DNA of 64,000 bases from Pollutimonas sp036675275 (lineage in GTDB: Bacteria; Pseudomonadota; Gammaproteobacteria; Burkholderiales; Burkholderiaceae_B): positions 434,001-498,000 of the forward strand of contig JAKFFG010000005.1 of NCBI GenBank assembly GCA_036675275.1. The letters run 5' to 3'. Positions 23,600-29,868 of this stretch are shown here, one piece after another; position 1 is the first letter of the stretch, and the number at the start of each line of letters is the position of its first letter. The position numbers and the translations under genes are program-made. The notes beneath the pieces were generated by a model. That model was not told the origin of the DNA. It searched no databases and was given only the letters and a program-made list of their open reading frames with translations.

Positions 23600-24242
23600 G
23601 ACTTACGATCCCCCGGCCCCATGGCTTGTTAGTCAGCGCCGACGCAACGGTCCAGCCGTTTTTGATACGCCAGCTGATTGCGTCTTGGCTAATGCCGGTT
23701 TCGTCCTGCCATTGAGCGAGGGTCAAGTTGCGCCCCATGAACTCAAGCCGCACGTTATCGCGCCGGTTGTTTTGCTGTGTTTTTTGATCTGCCCAAATAC
23801 AGTTGTCAGGTTCGTAGTCGCCGTTGACGTTCTTCCGCTCGATAGACATGCCTTCTGGGCATTCGCCCATATCGGCTAGGAAGCCTTCAAAGGTCATCCA
23901 GCGATCGCAGACGCGAATGCCGCGCTTTCCGTAGTTCGCGTACTTGGGGTTTTTGGCATTAAGGCAACGCCCTTTCATTCCGACCCATACGGTGTATGTC
24001 TTCGAGTCGGTCATGTTGTGCGTGGCTTTCTTCCTGCCCTTCTCTGCTGCGACCTCAAGAAACAGGCATCCGCAGCTTTTCGTTTGTCCGGTACGCAAGT
24101 TTGATGATGTGGTCGCCTTCGTGTTGCCGCACTCGCATAGGCAGTTCCAAACTACATTGCCGTGGCTGTCTCGGGCCTGCGACTCACTAACCACTGTCAG
24201 CCGACCAAATACTTTGCCGTGCAGATCAATCTTCTTGCTCAT
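23592..24242 (-). CDS. HNH homing-type endonuclease
   Basis: A 216-residue protein typical of free-standing phage HNH endonucleases. Residues 1-55 hold a Cys-rich part (CLCECGNTKA, SCGCL). The middle has MKGRCLNAKNPKYANYGKRG, RVCDRW and the ending SIERKNVNGDYEPDNCIWAD. A C-terminal helix-turn-helix (LTLAQWQDETGISQDAISWR) would bind DNA. It lies between NinB and the DUF968-like gene with four- to eight-base overlaps, and so it is well fitted to the operon or long resident. It may be selfish. Confidence 0.85.
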   Translation of the reverse strand: MSKKIDLHGKVFGRLTVVSESQARDSHGNVVWNCLCECGNTKATTSSNLRTGQTKSCGCLFLEVAAEKGRKKATHNMTDSKTYTVWVGMKGRCLNAKNPKYANYGKRGIRVCDRWMTFEGFLADMGECPEGMSIERKNVNGDYEPDNCIWADQKTQQNNRRDNVRLEFMGRNLTLAQWQDETGISQDAISWRIKNGWTVASALTNKPWGRGIVSHV

Positions 24243-24625
24243 GCCGCCACCGCCACGTTCTCAGCCATCCAAGCATTGATGTACTCAATCAGGCTCGTCA
24301 TGCGCGCTATCGACATATGAGCCGACGATTCGCGCACGTTCACGAACTCATGTTCCAAGCCGGGAACCATATCGGCGCCCAGGCCAGTAGCGATTGCATG
24401 GCCGCTGATGAACAGCACCTTCCATTGCGTAGGCGTGAGCTTTCGGCCCTGCCATGTGGCGTTCTTGGATGCTTCGGTGAACAGCGCGTGAAGCATGGCG
24501 TTTTGATCTAGGGAGCGATTGCGCGGCTTGATCTCGACCATGAAGCCATCAGCGGCATTCATCACGGCGTTAGCGGCGTTCTGGCGCGCTGTGGCGTGGG
24601 ATAGTTGGAATATTTGCTTTTCCAT
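24239..24625 (-). CDS. ninB: NinB recombination protein
   Basis: A 128-residue ssDNA-binding recombination mediator of the lambda NinB (Orf) family. The signature RNRSLDQNAMLHALFTEAS is followed by TPTQWKVLFISGHAIATGL. NinB supports RecA- and Red-type exchange by helping load recombinase. ATG 24625 overlaps the TGA of the CII-type gene (TGATG). It starts the early operon that also holds the replication genes. Confidence 0.88.
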   Translation of the reverse strand: MEKQIFQLSHATARQNAANAVMNAADGFMVEIKPRNRSLDQNAMLHALFTEASKNATWQGRKLTPTQWKVLFISGHAIATGLGADMVPGLEHEFVNVRESSAHMSIARMTSLIEYINAWMAENVAVAA

Positions 24626-25068
24626 CACTCAGCCATCCCAGAAAGGCGCTGCTTGATTTCGGCAACTGTCGTCATCACCGCCTTGCCTGCCCGCTCAACC
24701 TTGGCTATCTCGGAATGGTCGACCTTGCCATCAGCCAGCGAGTCGTAGACTTCCTTGCCGAACGCGCCGCATGCAACCATCATTCCGGCCATTTGCTCAA
24801 GCACGCTCATATCCGATTCAGTTACGCATTCGTCAGGCGCCTTAACTAATAGATAGCCGTGCTGGTGTGCCATGGCCTTCAAAATACGAACGTCGCCAGT
24901 CATGGACATGATGCGATCTGCTTCAGCCAGCGTCAGGTGGTGCGTGTCGTTATTGGGGTTGACCTTGTTGCGCAATACCGCGGGCGAGATACCAGCACGT
25001 GGGCCTAGGGACTCGCTGCCGCCCTGGTAGTCATGGACTGTTGCGTGTGCTGCGTCGTGAATGTTCAT
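24625..25068 (-). CDS. CII-type phage regulatory protein (CP76 family)
   Basis: A 147-residue regulator of the CP76 CII family. The N-terminal half contains the DNA-binding part (GPRAGISPAVLRNKVNPNND and LTLAEADRIMSMTGD). The C-terminal helices (SVLEQMAGMMVACGAFGKEV) probably form the oligomer. It lies where lambda cII lies, downstream of cro on the same strand, and would control lysogeny and early transcription. GAGGCAG lies upstream of ATG 25068. Confidence 0.82.
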   Translation of the reverse strand: MNIHDAAHATVHDYQGGSESLGPRAGISPAVLRNKVNPNNDTHHLTLAEADRIMSMTGDVRILKAMAHQHGYLLVKAPDECVTESDMSVLEQMAGMMVACGAFGKEVYDSLADGKVDHSEIAKVERAGKAVMTTVAEIKQRLSGMAE

Positions 25069-25121
25069 GATGGTCTGCCTCGAACGTTTTATTAATTTGC
25101 GGCTGCGTTTACATTGCAGCT

Positions 25122-25355
25122 ATGGACAAAAACAACAACCGAAAAGTACGAATTGGCGGCGGCGCATACACGGCCGAAAATGCCGCCATGGACAGTCAAA
25201 TTTACGTAGACATGGCCCTTCGCGACGAAGCCGAAGACCTTGCGCGCCGAGCGTTCACAGAGCCGAGCGATGAGCATGTGGAATGCATACATGCGCGGCT
25301 GGCGTTGAACAATCTGTGGGGATTGGGCGATGCTGGCGCGGTGACGGTGCATTGA
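25122..25355 (+). CDS. Small protein encoded antisense between cro and the CII gene
   Basis: A 77-residue acidic protein (starts MDKNNNRKVRIGGGAYTAEN, then YVDMALRDEAEDLARRAFTE). Codon use looks coding, but no strong ribosome site precedes ATG 25122. It lies opposite the cro-CII message, where a lambda-type pRE transcript would run toward cI. It could be the first gene of that transcript. No family is recognised. Confidence 0.45.
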   Translation: MDKNNNRKVRIGGGAYTAENAAMDSQIYVDMALRDEAEDLARRAFTEPSDEHVECIHARLALNNLWGLGDAGAVTVH

Positions 25356-25358
25356 GGT

Positions 25359-25375
25359 GTCTACACTGTGTAAAC
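25359..25375. promoter_or_regulatory. Palindrome between cro and the antisense gene
   Basis: GTNTACACNGTGTANAC, a 17-bp palindrome with an 11-bp core TACACTGTGTA. It differs from the CI/Cro-type operators, so it would serve another regulator. Confidence 0.35.
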
Positions 25376-25440
25376 AATCAGCAGCTATCAAGGGTAGGAA
25401 AACAGGCCAATTACTGGAGGCGTGGGCGGCGCGTAGAGTG

Positions 25441-25665
25441 TTAAGCATGAGAAACTTCCTTGCTATCGAGCTTTGCGCGATGCTTGCGCCTGATCGCCCT
25501 CTGGTGCAATACGCGAAGTCGTTCGCCGTTAGCCCACTTCATATCTTTCTGCGATCCAGAAAGAAGTGCGGCAACAGTCGATTGACCAACGCCGACCGAT
25601 CTAGCGATCTGCTCTTGAGTGAGGCCGGTGGCCTGCAATTCTGCGATAGTGTTTTTCCAGTCCAT
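25441..25665 (-). CDS. cro: Cro-like repressor
   Basis: A 74-residue helix-turn-helix protein. The HTH is LTQEQIARSVGVGQSTVAAL (about 15-34). It is divergent from the CI-like gene and is the first gene of the leftward early operon, the position of lambda Cro. The promoter at 25671-25699 leaves only five bases between -10 and ATG, so the message is probably leaderless. The rest of the operon continues with the CII-type gene. Confidence 0.8.
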   Translation of the reverse strand: MDWKNTIAELQATGLTQEQIARSVGVGQSTVAALLSGSQKDMKWANGERLRVLHQRAIRRKHRAKLDSKEVSHA

Positions 25666-25670
25666 GCCTC

Positions 25671-25699
25671 ATTATATCGGTACACCGATATAAATACAA
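25671..25699 (-). promoter_or_regulatory. pR-type early promoter for cro
   Basis: On the minus strand TTGTAT, 17 bp, TATAAT (the -10 at 25671-25676). One operator covers the spacer and part of the -10 region and a second abuts the -35, so CI-type binding would block it. Confidence 0.75.
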
Positions 25700-25736
25700 T
25701 CGGCATTCCGATGTATTTTTGTATCAGAATGCCGAT
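25676..25736. promoter_or_regulatory. OR-like operator cluster, three sites
   Basis: Three 14-bp sites of the form ATCGG-N4-CCGAT: 25676-25689, 25699-25712 and 25723-25736 (last one ATCAG-N4-CCGAT). Centres are 23 and 24 bp apart, as in lambda OR1-OR3. The third touches the CI-like start codon. Confidence 0.8.
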
Positions 25737-26153
25737 ATGAATACTTTTGGTTCGCGTCTAAAGGACGCACGTAGACGGGCGAAACTAACTCAGCCCGTTG
25801 TGGTTAAGCGCGTCGGCATGTCGCAAGCCCTGCTTTCTGAGCTGGAAAACGACAAATACCCGACATCCGGCTTCACCACGAAACTCGCGCACCTTTACAA
25901 GGTGAATGCCCGCTGGCTGGCCGAAGGGCTGGGGCCCCGCGAGGTATCGGCTGCCGAAGCGCTTGGCGATGATGAGGTGATGGACTTGTGGACTCGGTAC
26001 AACGTAGCCGATGACGCTACGAGGGCGCTCGTCCAGTATCTACTTGGTGACAAGAAGGACCGGCGCGCCGAATGGATGAGTTCGGCACTTGCGGCGATGA
26101 TCGACAATGCAAAACAGCTTACTGAAGAGCAAATGAAGACAGCGCCGAAATAA
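25737..26153 (+). CDS. CI-like prophage repressor lacking a protease domain
   Basis: A 138-residue XRE-type repressor. Residues about 5-60 form the HTH domain (GSRLKDARRRAKLTQPVVVK, MSQALLSELENDKYP). The C-terminal half is helical and has no LexA/S24 Ser-Lys protease motif, unlike lambda CI. Induction therefore probably does not work by RecA-stimulated self-cleavage. ATG 25737 overlaps an operator and lacks a ribosome site, suggesting a leaderless message. Longer TTG starts are less likely. It ends in a terminator. Confidence 0.8.
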   Translation: MNTFGSRLKDARRRAKLTQPVVVKRVGMSQALLSELENDKYPTSGFTTKLAHLYKVNARWLAEGLGPREVSAAEALGDDEVMDLWTRYNVADDATRALVQYLLGDKKDRRAEWMSSALAAMIDNAKQLTEEQMKTAPK

Positions 26154-26175
26154 AAGGCGTGAGATGCGTGGCCTG

Positions 26176-26200
26176 AGCCCTCATTGCGAGGGCTTTTTTT
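26176..26200 (+). terminator. Terminator after the CI-like gene
   Basis: AGCCCTC-ATTGC-GAGGGCT followed by seven T, 23 bases after the stop. Confidence 0.85.
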
Positions 26201-26205
26201 GCGTC

Positions 26206-26436
26206 TTACTTTTCGGCGATTTGCGCGCTTAAAGCGTCAACCGCCTCTTTAATGCTTTCCACTGTTTCAAGCAGCCTATCCTCTCTAGATAGACCAGCTT
26301 CGAGCAGCGCAACGATCTCTGAATTCATAGAGCGAGCATTCACCCTGGCCGCTTTAGCGATCCTTTCGCGCATTCCTTCCGGCATGCGTAAATTAAACTG
26401 ATCTGATCTATTTGTAGGGACATGGCTGCTCGTCAT
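26206..26436 (-). CDS. Arc-family ribbon-helix-helix repressor
   Basis: A 76-residue protein with the Arc fold: strand DQFNLRMPEGMRERI, then helices AKAARVNARSMNSEIVALLE, matching P22 Arc's pattern FNLR...NGRSVNSEI. The C-terminal extension (ETVESIKEAVDALSAQIAEK) is a short coiled coil. In P22 such repressors control antirepressor synthesis. Here it lies on the opposite strand to a small dicistron, with an Arc-type palindrome (26471-26491) between. ATG 26436 is the likelier start, though an upstream in-frame start at 26466 is possible. Confidence 0.82.
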   Translation of the reverse strand: MTSSHVPTNRSDQFNLRMPEGMRERIAKAARVNARSMNSEIVALLEAGLSREDRLLETVESIKEAVDALSAQIAEK

Positions 26437-26470
26437 GCGCCGAAGGATACTATCCGACGGTAACAATTCG

Positions 26471-26491
26471 ATAGTAGCAAACCACTACTAT
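26471..26491. promoter_or_regulatory. Candidate Arc-type operator
   Basis: ATAGTAG-N7-CTACTAT, perfect 7-bp arms. P22's arc operator likewise contains ATAG and CTACTAT arms. A -10-like TACTAT lies within it on the minus strand, facing the Arc-like gene. Confidence 0.55.
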
Positions 26492-26626
26492 TGGCCGTTG
26501 TTCGCGGCATACAATATGTGACTGGGTGATTAAATAGTTTGCCGATCTGTTTTCAGAAAAGCTCTTCGAGATATCCGAGAGGTGTGGCAATATACTGTTT
26601 ATTCATCCAGCTATTTCCCCATGCGG

Positions 26627-26663
26627 AAAAAAACGCGCCCAAGGTGTAGGGCCGAGGGCGCGT
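26627..26663 (-). terminator. Minus-strand terminator facing the Arc-like gene
   Basis: ACGCGCCC (26633-26640) pairs with GGGCGCGT (26656-26663); on the minus strand seven T follow. It would stop transcripts entering from the right. On the plus strand the same hairpin stands in the leader of the small dicistron. Confidence 0.6.
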
Positions 26664-26710
26664 GCAATGCCAATCACCTGTTAACCAATACCAATCAATT
26701 AAAGGCAGCC

Positions 26711-26812
26711 ATGAATTATAGTAATTTAAATACAACGAGACTAGTTACCATTGCGATTAAGGACGAATGGCTGAGGCCCCATTCCGTAGTTTTAGGGTTA
26801 GCTTATGCCTGA
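26711..26812 (+). CDS. 33-residue peptide, first gene of the cassette dicistron
   Basis: ATG 26711 is preceded by AAAGGCAG. The frame encodes 33 residues (starts MNYSNLNTTRLVTIAIKDEW) and its stop overlaps the start of the next gene (ATG 26805), as expected for coupled translation. It is neither clearly hydrophobic nor known. Coding is likely but not proven. Confidence 0.45.
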   Translation: MNYSNLNTTRLVTIAIKDEWLRPHSVVLGLAYA

Positions 26813-27011
26813 TACGGATAGCATAGATGTACCTATCGCTGAAATTCGCACGATCCAAGATCGCAATGAGTATGTAAGCGCACTACTTGAGGCGATTAGC
26901 CTAAAGGATATGGGCGTTATAAGTGGCATATCTGTGACGCGCCTGACCAGGCTGGCACAAGCGATCACCGAAAACAATGAAGCTGCTATATCTCGCTTCA
27001 AACCACGCTAA
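26805..27011 (+). CDS. Unknown protein in the rexAB position
   Basis: A 68-residue protein (starts MPDTDSIDVPIAEIRTIQDR), probably helical. It sits between the CI-like gene and the pL-like promoter, where lambda keeps rexAB, and ends in a terminator. A lysogenic function (exclusion, antirepression or toxin/antitoxin with the Arc-like gene) is possible by position. The sequence itself shows no known domain. Confidence 0.6.
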   Translation: MPDTDSIDVPIAEIRTIQDRNEYVSALLEAISLKDMGVISGISVTRLTRLAQAITENNEAAISRFKPR

Positions 27012-27038
27012 ACGAGCTCAATACGTTTAGACGCGATT

Positions 27039-27060
27039 AGCCCTCTCCGGAGGGCTTTTT
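27039..27060 (+). terminator. Terminator closing the rex-position cassette
   Basis: AGCCCTC-TCCG-GAGGGCT followed by five T, 27 bases after the last gene of the cassette. Confidence 0.85.
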
Positions 27061-27102
27061 CACGTCTTAATCAACATCTACCGATACTGTTACAACTTAA
27101 TT

Positions 27103-27141
27103 ATCGGAATACCGATTGACAACATATATCGGTTAGCCGAT
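27103..27141. promoter_or_regulatory. OL-like operator pair
   Basis: ATCGGAATACCGAT at 27103-27116 and ATCGGTTAGCCGAT at 27128-27141, centres 25 bp apart, the same motif as the sites at cro/cI. Confidence 0.8.
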
Positions 27142-27144
27142 AAT
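27116..27144 (+). promoter_or_regulatory. pL-type promoter of the rightward operon
   Basis: TTGACA (27116-27121), 17 bp, GATAAT (27139-27144). One operator ends on the first base of the -35 and the second covers the spacer and -10. Bound repressor should shut it off. Confidence 0.85.
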
Positions 27145-27464
27145 TACTACGTCTCCTCCAGAAACGCCTAGCGCCAAGCGCAGCAACTCTGGATTCGATA
27201 TGGCAGTACGCAAGCCCATGCGCGATCAGCAGTACCCCAATAGGGATCTGAACTGATGAAGTCGAAAGAGGAACGCCATAGCCTGAGCTGCAATCGGGTG
27301 GACGCGATGAAGGGGTGGTGAACGGAGAGCCCCCGAGCCGACAGAGCCGTGTGGATAGTGAGCAAACTGGAACCGTCAGGAGTTCGCTATCTGAAAGAAT
27401 CGCCTGCTAACGCGGGCGCTTTGATGGGCAGCTTCACCGAGGCTGCGAATTGAAGCGAGAAGCC
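27145..27464 (+). other. Untranslated or short-peptide leader of the rightward operon
   Basis: No gene of normal size is visible in 320 bp. Only very short frames (18 and 21 codons) occur. A hairpin CGCCTGC-TAAC-GCGGGCG lies at 27401-27418. The region is where lambda has nutL and N, so it could hold antitermination signals. No clear boxA/boxB pair can be named. Confidence 0.4.
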
Positions 27465-27611
27465 ATGAAACGAACAAACCAATTGCGCGTCGGCAACGTT
27501 ACCGGCGCAGGGAAAAAATACCGTCACCGCCAAGCGCCAGCAGTCGCCGAAATACCCCGGAACTTGCCGCCTCATCGATCAGTGCGTCGTATGCGCCGGC
27601 TCGGATACTAG
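27465..27611 (+). CDS. Arginine-rich small peptide, N-like by position
   Basis: A 48-residue very basic frame (starts MKRTNQLRVGNVTGAGKKYR; ends RRMRRLGY), more than a quarter Arg/Lys/His. It is the first sizeable frame after the pL-like promoter, where lambda N lies, and arginine-rich motifs bind RNA in N-type antiterminators. The ribosome site is weak (AAGCGAGAAG). Similarity to N is only in charge and position. Confidence 0.35.
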   Translation: MKRTNQLRVGNVTGAGKKYRHRQAPAVAEIPRNLPPHRSVRRMRRLGY

Positions 27612-27613
27612 CC

Positions 27614-27700
27614 ATGAACAACATCCCAATCCTGATGGCCTTCGCATCAGGCGTATTGATCGGCTTTGCATTTTGGGGAGGGAGGAAATGGACGGAGTGA
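27614..27700 (+). CDS. 28-residue membrane peptide
   Basis: MNNIPILMAFASGVLIGFAF followed by WGGRKWTE: one membrane helix with a short charged tail. It begins three bases after the preceding stop. Small hydrophobic peptides are frequent in phage early regions (host takeover, holin-like). Coding is plausible but not proven. Confidence 0.4.
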   Translation: MNNIPILMAFASGVLIGFAFWGGRKWTE

Positions 27701-27749
27701 TGATGTTTGGATGGAGGCGCCACAACATGAAAACGAACAGGAGAGCGAA

Positions 27750-28091
27750 ATGGGATGGTCAATAGGATTTGACGAAACATGGCAGCGCGACATTGGCTAC
27801 GGCGTCCCTGCGGCATGCGATCACCCTGGATGCGACGAGCAGATTGATCGAGGCCTGTCGCATGTTTGTGGTTATCAGAACCCGTATGGCGGCGATGACG
27901 GCTGCGGTTTGTACTTTTGTCACGCCCATGGCGGCGGCACTCTTTGCTCTCACTGCACGGTAGAGGATGGCGGCACATTCGATCCCAAGCCTGATGTCGA
28001 TGCGTGGGTTCAGCACAAGCTGACCGACTCAAGCTGGCAAGAATGGCGCGACGAGAATCCTGAATGGGTTTCCGCAGCGCTAGCAAAATAG
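27750..28091 (+). CDS. Phage Cys-rich, probably zinc-binding protein
   Basis: A 113-residue protein. The Cys/His pattern CDHPGC, HVCG, CGLYFCHAHGGG and LCSHC (about 24-70) suggests two zinc sites of a ring- or treble-clef-like fold. The C-terminal 35 residues are acidic with three Trp. ATG 27750 has GGAGAG upstream; longer in-frame extensions are unlikely. The function is unknown. Confidence 0.7.
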   Translation: MGWSIGFDETWQRDIGYGVPAACDHPGCDEQIDRGLSHVCGYQNPYGGDDGCGLYFCHAHGGGTLCSHCTVEDGGTFDPKPDVDAWVQHKLTDSSWQEWRDENPEWVSAALAK

Positions 28092-28167
28092 CCCAACAGC
28101 CGTTCCAACGAGCGGCCTCCCACCAGCACGTAGCCTCCGACTATTTACTTACAGGAGAAGGCTTGAG

Positions 28168-28380
28168 ATGACCGGCTGCGTGTTGATGGGAGTAATCGAA
28201 GCAGATGCCATTGGTAGGAAAAATGGGTTGCGACTGTCGCAGCCGGCCTATCGCGCAATGGTGCAGCTTCGCGGTTTGATCCCACGATACGGGATCGCCT
28301 TCACGCATGGTGACTGGCTGAGAAGTGACTCGCCCCAGGATCAAGGGGAAGGAGAGCGCAAGGCCAGTCGCCAGCCGTGA
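28168..28380 (+). CDS. Small phage protein, unknown
   Basis: A 70-residue basic protein with a good ribosome site (AGGAGAAGG). The N-terminal part is compact (MTGCVLMGVIEADAIGRKNG) and the C-terminus hydrophilic. No domain is recognised. Confidence 0.5.
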   Translation: MTGCVLMGVIEADAIGRKNGLRLSQPAYRAMVQLRGLIPRYGIAFTHGDWLRSDSPQDQGEGERKASRQP

Positions 28381-28522
28381 GGGCCGCAGGAAACCAGCAG
28401 GCACCGCACTTGTAATGCGGCCAGCCAAGGATAGCCGCGATGAAAAGCCTCAGGCCTCGCGCCGTTGGTATACGGGTAGCGCCCGGCGCCCTCTTCAATA
28501 CCCTCCCCTCGGAGAAATCCCC

Positions 28523-28741
28523 ATGACCGAACTAGAACGCGAAGCCCTCACGGCGCTACGCCAGATAGAGGCGCACCTACACCGTATCCGCAGCAACGAC
28601 AGCGGCTCCGAGCGGTGGGAGTCAACGAAACGCGATACCGACCCGGCACTTGACCTGATCGCCAAATACCAAGGAGCAATCCATGCAAGCAACCGAAGAA
28701 CACCAAATGACGGGCGGCGCTGGATATCCGCCAATTCCTGA
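28523..28741 (+). CDS. Small helical phage protein
   Basis: A 72-residue protein beginning MTELEREALTALRQIEAHLH, an amphipathic helix. ATG 28523 has GGAG upstream. Its end overlaps the next gene by 59 bases, unusual for this operon, so either this stop or the next start may be less exact than given. Confidence 0.55.
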   Translation: MTELEREALTALRQIEAHLHRIRSNDSGSERWESTKRDTDPALDLIAKYQGAIHASNRRTPNDGRRWISANS

Positions 28742-29063
28742 GCAGGTAGCGCGTGATGTGGCCTATCTGGAAGCGATGGAGTTTCACCGGGCGCGGATCA
28801 AGCACTTGGTCGTATTAACGCTCGGCGGCCATATCTCCTTCTGCCCCGGCAATCTGCGCGGCAAGTTCGAGCCGAAGGTGGAAGCGGGCGACATATGGGA
28901 GGCAATCACCGAGGACATGGACAGCAAGGAGCTAGCCAAGCTGCTCGTGCTGCCGGTCGATAGCGATGCAAAGGACGCCTGGTGGACGCGGGCTGACGAA
29001 TTAATCACAGCGTATGCCGATAAGACGGCGGATTTGCTGGCTAGGGAGGAGGTGGGGTTATGA
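28683..29063 (+). CDS. Phage protein, unknown
   Basis: A 126-residue acidic, mostly helical protein, with AAGGAG upstream of ATG 28683. The region GKFEPKVEAGDIWEAITEDM and later DELITAYADKTADLLAREEV are helical. It overlaps the next gene by four bases. No family is recognised. Confidence 0.65.
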   Translation: MQATEEHQMTGGAGYPPIPEQVARDVAYLEAMEFHRARIKHLVVLTLGGHISFCPGNLRGKFEPKVEAGDIWEAITEDMDSKELAKLLVLPVDSDAKDAWWTRADELITAYADKTADLLAREEVGL

Positions 29064-29710
29064 GTGAGGACGATTTTTCACGGGGCTACAACACAGGCCA
29101 GAGGGATGCGCAGGAAGCGCAGGATGAATGGAAAGCGGCTGTCGCACTTGGCCTGCAGGGACGTGGTGAGCCTGTGGGCTGGATGCGTCCAGATAGTGCG
29201 GACCTGCTACGCCGTGGGGTTCGCCTCGTGGATGCGCGCATGAGCCCGCGCCGGGACGATGAGGATGGTTTGACGTGCCCAATATTCGCACAACCGCCAC
29301 CCGCTGATTCGGCGAAGGAGATGCCGTCCGGGGCGGCATGTAAGGGAAGCGTCAGACTTGGCAGCGGCTGCCGCAGGTGCGCACGATGCTTTGCGGAGAT
29401 CGACTCGATGATGCGAGCAATGAATGCCGAGCCGGTGAAGGTGCCAAGCGACGATGACCTGTTCACCATTCACGATGAGCATTTCCCGACAATGATGTTG
29501 GGGCACGAGAACTACCTGAACTTCGCCCGCGCCCTACTCGCCCGCTACGGCCAGCCCGCACGGCATGCTGAGGATGCAGTAGTGGCAAGGGCTAGCGGTT
29601 TCATTGCCGGCTTCATCTGCGCTGGTGGTGACGCCGACGAAGCCAAGCGGCAAGCGCCACAACTCCAGTCATGCATTGATTCCGCCAGCCAACAGGAGGC
29701 TAAGCCATGA
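29060..29710 (+). CDS. Phage accessory protein, part-paralogue of the gene at 32,488
   Basis: A 216-residue protein. Residues 1-35 are a charged helix (YNTGQRDAQEAQDEWKAAVA). A stretch GRGEPVGWMRPDSADLLRRG is typical of phages in this host group. Four Cys in GCRRCARC and nearby may bind metal. The segment AEPVKVPSDDDLF followed by FARALLARYGQPA is shared in pattern with the 309-residue gene at 32,488 (AEPVKVPSDAEID, RDALQQFCQPA). The role is unknown. Confidence 0.65.
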   Translation: MSEDDFSRGYNTGQRDAQEAQDEWKAAVALGLQGRGEPVGWMRPDSADLLRRGVRLVDARMSPRRDDEDGLTCPIFAQPPPADSAKEMPSGAACKGSVRLGSGCRRCARCFAEIDSMMRAMNAEPVKVPSDDDLFTIHDEHFPTMMLGHENYLNFARALLARYGQPARHAEDAVVARASGFIAGFICAGGDADEAKRQAPQLQSCIDSASQQEAKP

Positions 29711-29859
29711 AAGCCATCTGGTCAAAACTGACCCTACTCGACTTCGCCACAGAAGAAAACGACGGCCTCACCAAGCCTATGCATTGGGCGGCAGTAGCGG
29801 GACTGGCTGCTTTGGTGATGGTTGTGATTAGCGTGGCGCAGTGGATCGTACAAAATTAA
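29707..29859 (+). CDS. 50-residue single-span membrane protein
   Basis: MKAIWSKLTLLDFATEENDG, then a membrane helix WAAVAGLAALVMVVISVAQW. ATG 29707 overlaps the previous stop (ATGA). It is directly before recT. The function is unknown. Confidence 0.6.
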   Translation: MKAIWSKLTLLDFATEENDGLTKPMHWAAVAGLAALVMVVISVAQWIVQN

Positions 29860-29868
29860 GGAAGTGAA

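Noticed and set aside
26591..26596. TATACT as a -10 box for the cassette dicistron
   Set aside because: No acceptable -35 at 16-18 bp spacing; left unassigned.
26582..26812. A longer 76-codon version of the cassette's first peptide
   Set aside because: Only ATG 26711 has a ribosome site. The upstream part runs through the terminator-type hairpin.
28440..28526. A 28-codon frame (starts MKSLRPRAVG) and a second tRNA-like stretch near 28,460-28,500
   Set aside because: No ribosome site for the frame, and the stretch cannot be folded into D-, anticodon- and T-arms.
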